DNA from: Candidatus Atribacteria bacterium
GTDB lineage: Bacteria > Atribacterota > Atribacteria > Atribacterales > Atribacteraceae
Assembly (NCBI GenBank): GCA_026390275.1
Contig: JAPLGF010000353.1
Span: 1 to 5,926 of the forward strand
Reading direction: 5' to 3'
DNA: 5,926 nucleotides
Part shown: positions 1 to 5,869 of the stretch, piece by piece
Layout of the letters: each line of letters opens with the position of its first letter
Numbering within the stretch: the first letter of the stretch is position 1
The notes under the pieces: generated by a model
The model's input: only the letters and a program-made list of their open reading frames with translations
What the model was told of the DNA's origin: nothing
Database searches by the model: none
Made by a program: the position numbers and the translations under genes

Positions 1-1
1 C

Positions 2-682
2 TCCAGTGGCAAGAACATGGGCATCTTTAAAGGAGTGGGGTACCCGGAAGACATCGGGCGTTTTTTTATGCTGGAAGATTACCAGGCCCACTGCTGGATC
101 GCCCACGGCCGTTTTCCCACCAACAGCGTGGGATGGTGGGGTGGAGCACATCCCTTCGGGCTTCTCTCGTGGTCGGTGGTCCATAATGGGGAGATTTCTT
201 CTTACGGGATCAACCGGAGGTATCTCCAAAATTTTGACTATATTTGTAATCTCCAGACCGATACCGAAGTCATCACGTACCTGGTGGACCTCTTAGGGCG
301 GAAGCATGGCATCCAGATTCCCTTTTTGGGGGCGGTACTGGCCAGTCCTTTCTGGCAGGAGATCGACCGGATGCCAGAACCGCAGGGGAGTTTTTACCGC
401 TCACTGCGTATCATTTACGGGGGAGCGCTTCTCAATGGCCCGTTCAGCATCATCGTCGGCTTCGATGGGGGGATGTTCGGCCTGGTGGACCGGATCAAGC
501 TTCGACCTATGGTGGCAGCCTGGAAGGAGGAGACGTTCTTCCTGGCCAGTGAGGAATCGGCCATCCGGGCGATCGTACCGGATCTTGATGGTGTAAAGTC
601 CCTGCGAGCAGGGGAAGTGATGACAGGTCGGGTGGGAGAGAAGGTGAATTATGGCCAAAAGTTTGCTGTTTCCGGAATTTAA
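2..682 (+). CDS. Glutamate synthase, glutamine amidotransferase subunit (GltB1-type), 5'-partial
   Basis: This is the glutaminase subunit of a split glutamate synthase. It hydrolyses glutamine and channels the ammonia to the synthase subunit. The reading frame is open to the left edge, so the first visible codon is internal. The catalytic N-terminal cysteine of class II (Ntn) amidotransferases, and perhaps 130-150 residues in all, should lie outside the window. Counting from the edge, visible family motifs are HGRFPTN (about 35-41; the Arg contacts substrate carboxylate in the family), HNGEIS (about 61-66; Asn-Gly form the oxyanion hole) and TDTEV (about 86-90; the Asp binds the glutamine amino group). 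An SEESAIR segment and a C-terminal beta-rich end typical of the domain follow. The ATG at 17 is in frame but lies inside the domain and is not a credible start. The 3' end overlaps the next frame by 32 bases, indicating co-translation. The family call is secure; the missing start is a window effect. Confidence 0.9.
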   Translation, partial: SSGKNMGIFKGVGYPEDIGRFFMLEDYQAHCWIAHGRFPTNSVGWWGGAHPFGLLSWSVVHNGEISSYGINRRYLQNFDYICNLQTDTEVITYLVDLLGRKHGIQIPFLGAVLASPFWQEIDRMPEPQGSFYRSLRIIYGGALLNGPFSIIVGFDGGMFGLVDRIKLRPMVAAWKEETFFLASEESAIRAIVPDLDGVKSLRAGEVMTGRVGEKVNYGQKFAVSGI

Positions 683-917
683 GATGGAGCGGGATCAGAG
701 TCGGTGCATTTCCTGTCAGGTATGTGTGCGGCAGTGTGCCAACGATGTCCATGTTTATGATCAGGGCGATGATAAAGTCACCAGTCGGGAAGAACAATGT
801 GTGGGTTGCCAGCGGTGTGTGACCCTCTGCCCCACCAATGCCATTACTGTCAAAAAACAGGAAGCAGGAATCCGGCCCAATGCCAACTGGAGTACCCAAC
901 ATCTCCGGAATCTCTAG
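651..917 (+). CDS. 2[4Fe-4S] ferredoxin domain of glutamate synthase FMN subunit (N-terminal fragment ending in TAG)
   Basis: This 88-residue product carries two classic CxxCxxCxxxC(P) clusters: Cys19/22/25/29 and Cys50/53/56/60. In split glutamate synthases this domain is normally the N-terminus of the FMN-binding synthase subunit and relays electrons to FMN. The residues after the clusters, GIRPNANWSTQHLRNL, are the start of the linker that in homologues (from memory) runs on into WKQAETGG and the rest of the protein. Here a TAG at 915-917 stops it. The downstream frame resumes in the same phase at 918. The ATG at 651 has a purine-rich AAGGTG at 641-646 and gives the N-terminal length seen in family members. 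An alternative ATG at 684, just after the amidotransferase stop, has a poor ribosome site. It may be a genuinely separate small ferredoxin subunit or half of a broken or misassembled gene; the linker remnant at its C-terminus favours the second. Confidence 0.8.
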   Translation: MAKSLLFPEFKMERDQSRCISCQVCVRQCANDVHVYDQGDDKVTSREEQCVGCQRCVTLCPTNAITVKKQEAGIRPNANWSTQHLRNL

Positions 918-932
918 AATAACGATTTTCCG

Positions 933-1985
933 GTGGTGAAGACGAAGCTCGCTCCCCAGCTCGAAATCAATCTTCCCATCGTCTTTTCGGCCATGTCCTA
1001 TGGTTCGATCAGTTACAATGCCTTCCGCTCCCTGGTACAGGCCGCCCAGGAGGTGGGGACCTATTGCAACAGCGGCGAAGGTGGACTTCACCCGGATTTC
1101 TATCCCTGGGGGAAGAACATCATCGTCCAGGTGGCTTCTGGACGTTTTGGAGTCCATCCCGATTACCTGCGGGTTGCCTCGGCGGTGGAGATTAAAATCG
1201 GACAGGGAGCCAAGCCTGGTATCGGAGGACACCTCCCGGGAGAGAAGGTGTCCTCCGACATCTCCCGTACCCGGAAGATTCCGGAAGGGTCGGATGCCAT
1301 TTCCCCGGCTCCTCATCATGACATCTATTCCATTGAAGATCTCGAGCGTCTGGTGTTTGCCATAAAAGAAGCGACCGGGTATGAAAAGCCAGTTTCGGTG
1401 AAAATCGCTGCCGTGCATAATGTCGCGGCCATTGCTTCCGGTGCCATCCGGGCCGGAGCGGACATCGTGGCCATCGACGGGATCCGGGGTGGAACCGGTG
1501 CGGCGCCCCAGGCCATTCGCGATAATGTGGGGATTCCCATTGAACTGGCCCTGGCACAGGTCGATGAACGCCTGCGGCAGGAAGGGATCCGTCACCGGGC
1601 ATCGGTGGTCATCGCGGGCGGAATCCGGTCCAGTACCGATGTGATCAAGGCCATCGCTCTGGGGGCGGATGCGGTGTACATAGGGACCGCAGCATTGGTG
1701 GGTCTCGGGTGTCACCTGTGTCAGAAATGCTACACCGGGAAGTGCAACTGGGGTATCGCCACCCAGGATCCGTACCTCACCAAGCGTTTAAACCCCAACA
1801 TTGGAACCAGACGCTTGGTCAACCTGTTACGGGCCTGGGGGCTTGAAATGAAAGAAATGCTGGGTGGAATGGGGGTCAATTCCATTCAAAGCCTGCGCGG
1901 GAACAAGGAACACCTGCGAGCGGTTGGTTTGTCCCGGGAAGAGATGCAGATTTTAGGGGTCAAGCTGGCCGGGGAGGGTTGGTAG
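933..1985 (+). CDS. gltB: Glutamate synthase, FMN-binding synthase domain (GltB2-type; N-terminal linker missing)
   Basis: This is the catalytic TIM-barrel domain that aminates 2-oxoglutarate to glutamate on FMN. The barrel looks complete. It starts with FSAMSYGSIS (residues 18-27) and the NSGEGG segment, then GQGAKPGIGG (90-99), PHHDIYSIED (from 127), the GIRGGTGAAP flavin/substrate loop and IAGGIRSSTDV. The iron-sulfur motif is Cys260-x5-Cys266-x4-Cys271, matching the [3Fe-4S] motif of canonical GltB, with an extra Cys263 and a following NWGIATQ. No frameshift is visible inside the frame. The GTG at 933 is the first plausible start, but there is no convincing Shine-Dalgarno before it. The frame continues in phase upstream to the TAG at 915-917. 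Homologues are about 500 residues with the ferredoxin domain fused; here 88 plus 350 leaves roughly 60-80 residues missing, including the usual QVTNPSIDPLRE region. Translation may be weak, or the gene may be disrupted. Confidence 0.85.
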   Translation: MVKTKLAPQLEINLPIVFSAMSYGSISYNAFRSLVQAAQEVGTYCNSGEGGLHPDFYPWGKNIIVQVASGRFGVHPDYLRVASAVEIKIGQGAKPGIGGHLPGEKVSSDISRTRKIPEGSDAISPAPHHDIYSIEDLERLVFAIKEATGYEKPVSVKIAAVHNVAAIASGAIRAGADIVAIDGIRGGTGAAPQAIRDNVGIPIELALAQVDERLRQEGIRHRASVVIAGGIRSSTDVIKAIALGADAVYIGTAALVGLGCHLCQKCYTGKCNWGIATQDPYLTKRLNPNIGTRRLVNLLRAWGLEMKEMLGGMGVNSIQSLRGNKEHLRAVGLSREEMQILGVKLAGEGW

Positions 1986-1987
1986 AT

Positions 1988-2422
1988 ATGAAAAAGATCC
2001 ATATCCACGAAGAATATTGTATCGGATGTCGGCTCTGTGAGATCAATTGCTTGGTGAAGCACTCCAAATCCGGTAAGATCATCAAGGCTTTCAAGGAAGA
2101 ATTCCCCCGCCCCCTGTCCCGGGTACACGTGGAGGAGAAAGGGTACCTTTCCTTCGCCCTCCAGTGCCGGCACTGTGAAGATGCCCAGTGCATCGAGAAC
2201 TGCATGACCGGAGCCATGCACCGGGATGAGAAAAACGGGGCAGTGGTGTGTGATGAAACCAGGTGTGTGGGTTGCTGGATGTGTATCATGAGCTGTCCCT
2301 TCGGAGTGGTTCAGCGGGAGAAGAAAGAAAAGCGAATCGCCAGCAAGTGCGATCTCTGTGGAAGCGACGGAGAGCCGGCCTGCGTGGTGAACTGTCCCAA
2401 CGAGGCGTTGAGCTATGAGTAA
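1988..2422 (+). CDS. 16-Cys ferredoxin-like electron-transfer subunit (DmsB/HycB/CooF type)
   Basis: This 144-residue soluble protein has cysteines arranged for four [4Fe-4S] clusters. Motif I is Cys11/14/17/21, II is Cys60/63/68/72, III is Cys93/96/99/103 and IV is Cys121/124/132/136, with one extra cysteine at 88. The order CxxCxxCxxxC, CxxCx4CxxxC, CxxCxxCxxxC(P), CxxCx7CxxxCP is that of the DmsB/HycB/CooF family of polyferredoxins, which pass electrons between catalytic subunits. Lying between the synthase and an NAD(P)H-type oxidoreductase, it probably carries electrons from the flavoprotein to glutamate synthase; that role is inferred from position. I chose the ATG at 1988 because GGAGG at 1973-1977 sits 10 bases upstream. 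An in-frame TTG at 1979 would leave only one base of spacing. The 3' end overlaps the oxidoreductase start by 8 bases (ATGAGTAA), so the two are probably translationally coupled. Confidence 0.85.
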   Translation: MKKIHIHEEYCIGCRLCEINCLVKHSKSGKIIKAFKEEFPRPLSRVHVEEKGYLSFALQCRHCEDAQCIENCMTGAMHRDEKNGAVVCDETRCVGCWMCIMSCPFGVVQREKKEKRIASKCDLCGSDGEPACVVNCPNEALSYE

Positions 2423-3689
2423 CGGAGAAACCAAATACTTACTCATTGGGTATTCGGTGGCTTCCTGGTGGTGTGCCCACAGCATCCGGGAAGGTGATAG
2501 AAGCGGACGAATTGTAGCGGTGACCGAGGAAGAGGGACCTTATTCCCGGCCGCTCATTACCTATGTGCTGGGGAAGAAAACAGGAGACGTCGCCTATACC
2601 GGGACGATCTTTCAGCATGACGAAGTCGAAATTTACCCCCGGAAACGGGTGGTGGAAATTGAGCCCCGGGACCGGATTGCCCGTCTCTCGGATGGAACCG
2701 ATATCCGCTTTCAGAAGGCTCTCATTGCTACCGGGGGGATTCCCATTTTTCCCACCATTCCTGGTCGGGAAAACCAGGGAATCTTTACCTTCACCCGGCG
2801 GAGCGACATGGAGAGTATCGACACTTTTCTCCACGGTCATCCTGCGAGAAATATCGTGATTCTGGGCGGGGGATTCATCGGCCTCAAGACTTGTGAAGCC
2901 ATGATGGATATGAAGAAAAATATCACCTTGGTTGAGCTGGCCCCCCGTCTTTTACAAAATATGCTGGATGAGGAAGGTTCATATTATTTAGAGAAAGCCC
3001 TGGCCCATTCCGGAGTTCATGTCATCAAAGAAGATACCATCGTTTTGTTTGAAACGGAGACTGACCGACTCACCGATGTGGTTCTGAAGAGTGGGCGGCG
3101 CATCCCGGCGGATCTGGCAGTGGTATCTATCGGTGTCCGCCCCAATGTGGACTTCTTGCGGAATTCCGGGATCGAGGTCCACCGGGGGATCGTGGTGGAT
3201 GAACACCAGGAAACATCCTGTCCCGGTCTCTATGCGGCGGGAGATGTGACCGAAACGCGGAACCTGTTGACTGGGGAGCGAAACGTGGTGGCGGTCTGGC
3301 CGGAAGCAGTGAATCAGGGTCGGATTGCCGGGTGGAACATGACCGGAAGAGAGGTGGCCTATGAGGGAAGCCTTCCCGTGAATGCGGTGGAGGTGGGTGA
3401 GAAGGCTATGGTGTCGGCCGGAATCGTCAACCCGCCTGCCGACGGTTACGAAACCATCGTCCGGAAGGATCGGGAAAACTATCAGAAATTGGTTCTCAAA
3501 GACGACCTGATCATGGGCGCGGTCTTCGTGGGAGAGATTTCCAAATCCGGTATCTATATCAATCTGATGCGGCAAAAACTTCCGGTGGAGACTTTCCGGG
3601 ACAAACTTCTGGATCCCAATTTCGGTCTGATCAATCTTCCCACCAATTACCGCAAGCATATCGTGAAGGGAGTGGGCATCGAAGTATGA
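2415..3689 (+). CDS. FAD-dependent pyridine nucleotide-disulfide oxidoreductase (NADH-type, glutamate synthase partner)
   Basis: This 424-residue flavoprotein belongs to the class I pyridine nucleotide-disulfide oxidoreductase fold (rubredoxin reductase/NADH oxidase-like). Visible parts are an N-terminal FAD Rossmann segment (residues 8-20), the YSRPLITYVLG stretch, the ATGG turn, a second Rossmann motif GGGFIG (151-156) with Glu174 at the end of the following strand (Glu there usually favours NADH over NADPH), and the second FAD motif YAAGD (273-277). A C-terminal interface domain follows and ends in INLPTNYRKHIVKG. In this operon it most likely oxidises NAD(P)H and feeds the four-cluster protein and the synthase, replacing GltD. 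There is no CxxxxC redox disulfide near the N-terminus, so it is not a dihydrolipoamide/glutathione reductase. The first FAD fingerprint is oddly degenerate (GYSVAS followed by Trp-Trp, where GxGxxG/A is expected). The gene overlaps its upstream neighbour by 8 bases and its downstream one by 4. Confidence 0.88.
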   Translation: MSNGETKYLLIGYSVASWWCAHSIREGDRSGRIVAVTEEEGPYSRPLITYVLGKKTGDVAYTGTIFQHDEVEIYPRKRVVEIEPRDRIARLSDGTDIRFQKALIATGGIPIFPTIPGRENQGIFTFTRRSDMESIDTFLHGHPARNIVILGGGFIGLKTCEAMMDMKKNITLVELAPRLLQNMLDEEGSYYLEKALAHSGVHVIKEDTIVLFETETDRLTDVVLKSGRRIPADLAVVSIGVRPNVDFLRNSGIEVHRGIVVDEHQETSCPGLYAAGDVTETRNLLTGERNVVAVWPEAVNQGRIAGWNMTGREVAYEGSLPVNAVEVGEKAMVSAGIVNPPADGYETIVRKDRENYQKLVLKDDLIMGAVFVGEISKSGIYINLMRQKLPVETFRDKLLDPNFGLINLPTNYRKHIVKGVGIEV

Positions 3690-4423
3690 AAGTCCTCCAA
3701 TGTCAGGGAAAACACTACCGGGAAGTGAATGCCGAAGTGGATAACGCCTGGAATGCCGGTGAGAGGGAAATCAGATTAGAAGGGATCAACGGACAACGCT
3801 ACATTGGACGTTCCCTCACGGGAGTTGGAACCATCGAGATCTCCGGAATACCTGGTGATGACCTGGGGGTGTTCATGGATGGTGCGACCATCTTTGTACG
3901 GGGAAACGCCCAGGAGGGAGTGGGAAACACCATGAACTCCGGGAAAATCGTGGTGGGGGGAGACATCCGCGACATCGCCGGTTATGCCATGCGCGGTGGA
4001 AAGATCTGGGTACGCGGGAGCGTTGGTTACCGGGTGGGGATCCACATGAAATCGTATCTTTCTGACTACCCGGTGATCATCATCGGCGAAACCAGCGGTG
4101 ATTTTCTGGGTGAATACATGGCTGGCGGTCTCATTATTGTTCTTGGCCTCAACCTCCCGGCAGGCGTTTCCCCGGTTGGAAAATTCATTGCCTCCGGGAT
4201 GCACGGCGGTAAAATGTTCATCCGCGGTTCTTTCAGCCCCGAACAGGCTGGTCCCGGTATCGGCATCGACCGTCCTTCCGACGATGATTACCTGGAGATC
4301 ATCTCCTATCTCACTGAATACGCCACCGATCTGGCGATGACCCTTCCCCCGATGAAACCGGACGACTTTGTAAAAGTCTACCCTACCACCACCCGACCAT
4401 ATGGTCGGGTATATGCGTACTAA
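3686..4423 (+). CDS. Glutamate synthase GXGXG-domain subunit (GltB3-type)
   Basis: This 245-residue protein is made largely of repeated GxxGxxxxGGxIxVxG turns: GVGNTMNSGKIVVGG, IAGYAMRGGKIWVRG, FLGEYMAGGLIIVLG and ASGMHGGKMFIRG. They form the right-handed beta-helix found at the C-terminus of canonical GltB and in formylmethanofuran dehydrogenase subunit C. Its role in glutamate synthase is structural, packing between the amidotransferase and synthase domains; no catalytic residues are expected. The GltB assignment over FwdC follows from operon context and from family-like segments such as YRVGIHMK. The start overlaps the preceding stop as ATGA (3686-3689), with GGGAG at 3668-3672 as ribosome site, indicating coupled translation. 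It is the last gene of the operon. Its final codons contain a 20-base perfect palindrome. Confidence 0.9.
   Translation: MKVLQCQGKHYREVNAEVDNAWNAGEREIRLEGINGQRYIGRSLTGVGTIEISGIPGDDLGVFMDGATIFVRGNAQEGVGNTMNSGKIVVGGDIRDIAGYAMRGGKIWVRGSVGYRVGIHMKSYLSDYPVIIIGETSGDFLGEYMAGGLIIVLGLNLPAGVSPVGKFIASGMHGGKMFIRGSFSPEQAGPGIGIDRPSDDDYLEIISYLTEYATDLAMTLPPMKPDDFVKVYPTTTRPYGRVYAY
4391..4410. repeat. 20-base perfect palindrome in the last codons of the GXGXG gene
   Basis: ACCCGACCATATGGTCGGGT reads the same on both strands. It could fold as an 8-pair stem with an ATAT loop, or bind a dimeric protein. It lies 11 bases before the TAA and close to the convergent transporter gene. There is no T-run after it on either strand, so it is not a canonical intrinsic terminator. 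A transcript-end hairpin protecting or ending both convergent mRNAs is possible but unproven. Confidence 0.6.
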
Positions 4424-4445
4424 CGGGAACCGACTCCTCACCCTC

Positions 4446-4461
4446 TTCCCAACTCAACATT
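4446..4461 (-). repeat. Solitary inverted copy of the AATG-octamer element
   Basis: Read on the minus strand this is AATG, TTGAGTTG, GGAA. It matches the octamer unit and AATG flank of the arrays upstream of the transporter, in opposite orientation. It sits in the 46-base convergent gap, just after the transporter stop codon (minus-strand TGA at 4470-4472). A 16-base match could be chance on its own, but the shared flank and unit argue for a family member. Confidence 0.45.
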
Positions 4462-4469
4462 TCTCCTCC

Positions 4470-5615
4470 TCACTGTTTCTTGACCTCCCGGGCGAGAAGG
4501 AGCTGGAAGAGGAACATGGCAGTCAGGAGAACCGGGACAGTACTCAGGGTGACGCGGAAGCTGGTGAAAGAAGCGATGATGCCCCCGAGCCAGGGGAAGA
4601 TGAGCATTCCCACGCCGTTGGTAGAGAGGACCCAACCGGAAGCGGTGGAGGAGGTTTTAGGATAGTTCACCACGGAGTAGGCCAGGCTGGTGGGGATGAT
4701 GGTGGAAAGAGTGAATCCGGCAAGGAAAAGAAAGGTGGGAGCGAGCACTCCAGAGGTGGGGAAAAGAAGAGTGAGTGACACGAAGACGATGCCACCGATG
4801 GTGTTGAGCTGGATCATGCGGAGGTATCCGATCCGGTCGACTATCCTGGAGAGAAGGAGCCGTCCAGCCATGAGGCCGAGCCAGAAGAAGGAGAGATACA
4901 CGGCACCGGTGGTTACCGGGAGTCCTTTTTCCTGGAAGAAGGAAACAATCCAGCCATTGAGCGTCATAACCCCACCGGCATAAAGCATGGAAGCGGCACC
5001 GAGATACCAGAATGCTCTATACCGAAAGAGGGTGAGGATATCCCGGAAGCCGAGGGATGGTTTGCTCTTGGGGATGAAAGGAAAAAGGAAAATCACCAGG
5101 ACTACAGCAGTGATGACGGCTACCAGTTTATAAAAGTCCTGCCAGAGAAAGCCGCGCTCACTCAGGAAAGCGTACAATCGGGGAGCAGAGAGGGAACCAA
5201 AGCCATAAAAGGCGTGAATGAAGCTGAGGATGGTCCCGGGGGTGCGGGTGAAAATGCTGATGACGATGGGGTTTATCATACAGTCTAAAAAACCGAGTCC
5301 CACTCCCATGGCCATGAAGGCAAACATGTTGAGGGTGACGTGGGAAAGGAAAGCGAGTCCCGCGAACCCGATGAGGCTGATCAGGAGTCCGAGACGGAGA
5401 ATGAGCCCTTTTTGAATGAGATCACCGAGGAAGCCCGCCAGCATGAGAGAGAGGAAGTAGCCCAGCCCGTGAAAGACGAAAACTTGCCCTATCACGCCTG
5501 GTGAAACATGAAACTGGGTGGCTATTTCGGGAACTACCGAACCAATTCCAGTCAGGCCAAATCCGATGACGATGAGACCGAGAATGAATGGGAGAAGAAG
5601 AACGTTCTTTGACAA
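4470..5615 (-). CDS. MFS transporter, fucose permease-like (FHS-type)
   Basis: This 381-residue integral inner-membrane protein has about 12 hydrophobic helices in two halves and is a secondary transporter of the major facilitator superfamily. Between helices 2 and 3 it has a motif-A-like GFLGDLIQKGLILRLG. The equivalent loop in the second half is GRLLLSRIVDRIG. The segments GLGFLDCMINPIV and LSFIHAFYGFGSLSAP match the GxGxxDxxxN and LHxFFGxGaxxxP signatures of fucose-permease-like MFS proteins. The substrate cannot be read from sequence. The frame is open to an ATG at 5708, but the first 31 codons of that version translate the octamer array and look non-biological. I place the start at the TTG at 5615-5613, nine bases after a perfect AAGGAGGT; the protein then begins MSKNVLLLPFILG and enters helix 1 directly. 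It converges on the glutamate synthase operon and has no evident functional link to it. Confidence 0.85.
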   Translation of the reverse strand: MSKNVLLLPFILGLIVIGFGLTGIGSVVPEIATQFHVSPGVIGQVFVFHGLGYFLSLMLAGFLGDLIQKGLILRLGLLISLIGFAGLAFLSHVTLNMFAFMAMGVGLGFLDCMINPIVISIFTRTPGTILSFIHAFYGFGSLSAPRLYAFLSERGFLWQDFYKLVAVITAVVLVIFLFPFIPKSKPSLGFRDILTLFRYRAFWYLGAASMLYAGGVMTLNGWIVSFFQEKGLPVTTGAVYLSFFWLGLMAGRLLLSRIVDRIGYLRMIQLNTIGGIVFVSLTLLFPTSGVLAPTFLFLAGFTLSTIIPTSLAYSVVNYPKTSSTASGWVLSTNGVGMLIFPWLGGIIASFTSFRVTLSTVPVLLTAMFLFQLLLAREVKKQ

Positions 5616-5624
5616 TTGACCCTG

Positions 5625-5632
5625 ACCTCCTT
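5625..5632 (-). promoter_or_regulatory. Strong Shine-Dalgarno that sets the transporter start
   Basis: The minus strand reads AAGGAGGT, a full anti-16S match, nine bases before a TTG codon (5615-5613). No ATG or GTG sits at a suitable distance in frame. This is the main reason for choosing the TTG start over the distal ATG at 5708, which has no comparable site. Confidence 0.8.
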
Positions 5633-5663
5633 GAACTGATGTGGTAAGGACTCCCTGGGAAAG

Positions 5664-5702
5664 AATGTGGAGTTGGGGAGTTGTTGAGTTGTGGAGTTGG
5701 AA
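5664..5702. repeat. Octamer array 1: AATG, four tandem 8-mers, GAA
   Basis: Four contiguous 8-base units at 5668-5699 read TGGAGTTG, GGGAGTTG, TTGAGTTG and TGGAGTTG, preceded by AATG and followed by GAA. The 8-base period is not a multiple of three, so it is unlikely to be coding, although the long version of the transporter frame reads through it. It lies about 50 bases upstream of the transporter start, within its probable leader. Confidence 0.8.
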
Positions 5703-5722
5703 GTACATTTAAGAATTTTTGA

Positions 5723-5751
5723 ATTATATAGGGCATGGAGTTTGTTGGTAT
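5723..5751 (-). promoter_or_regulatory. Possible sigma-70-type promoter for the transporter
   Basis: The minus strand has a perfect -10 TATAAT (5728-5723) and, 17 bases upstream, ATACCA (5751-5746), which matches only 3 of 6 bases of the TTGACA -35. Position and AT-richness fit a promoter about 100 bases before the transporter start, which would put octamer array 1 in the 5' leader. AT-rich DNA gives such matches easily, so this is weak. Confidence 0.25.
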
Positions 5752-5819
5752 ATTTTCAGAGATCATCAATATTCCTTCATCCATTTTTTCATTCATCAAT
5801 GATATTTTACTCCTCACGA

Positions 5820-5834
5820 TTCACCTTCGGTGAA
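5820..5834. repeat. Short inverted repeat with TTC loop
   Basis: TTCACC, loop TTC, GGTGAA form a 6-pair stem immediately before AATG and a solitary octamer unit. No T-run follows, so a terminator is not supported. It may be a structural edge of the repeat element or chance. Confidence 0.35.
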
Positions 5835-5846
5835 AATGTTGAGTTG
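5835..5846 (+). repeat. Solitary AATG-octamer unit
   Basis: AATG followed by one unit TTGAGTTG, located between the two four-unit arrays. The nine bases GTGAAAATG leading into it (5830-5838) recur exactly before array 2 (5865-5873), supporting a common origin. Confidence 0.55.
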
Positions 5847-5869
5847 ACTAAAACCGTGAGTCGCGTGAA

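Noticed and set aside
915..917. TAG decoded as pyrrolysine or selenocysteine-like recoding in the synthase gene
   Set aside because: Simple readthrough would still leave the conserved linker missing, and no recoding stem-loop is evident downstream; deletion, error or true splitting explain more.
507..1715. 402-codon open frame on the minus strand opposite the glutamate synthase genes
   Set aside because: It lies wholly antisense to well-supported coding sequence, is rich in His, Pro and Gly as antisense shadows of GC-rich codons often are, and shows no recognisable domain.
4424..4469. Intrinsic terminator in the convergent gap
   Set aside because: Only a 5-pair GGGAA/TTCCC stem with a 16-base loop is present, with no T-run on either strand.
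4401..4778. 125-codon + strand frame across the convergent gap and the 3' end of the transporter gene
   Set aside because: It is antisense to the transporter over most of its length, with a Glu/Gly-rich shadow-like composition and no ribosome site.
5598..5609. 12-base perfect palindrome AAGAACGTTCTT over the first codons of the transporter
   Set aside because: It encodes ordinary codons in the N-terminus and is short enough to be chance; no second copy in the window supports an operator.
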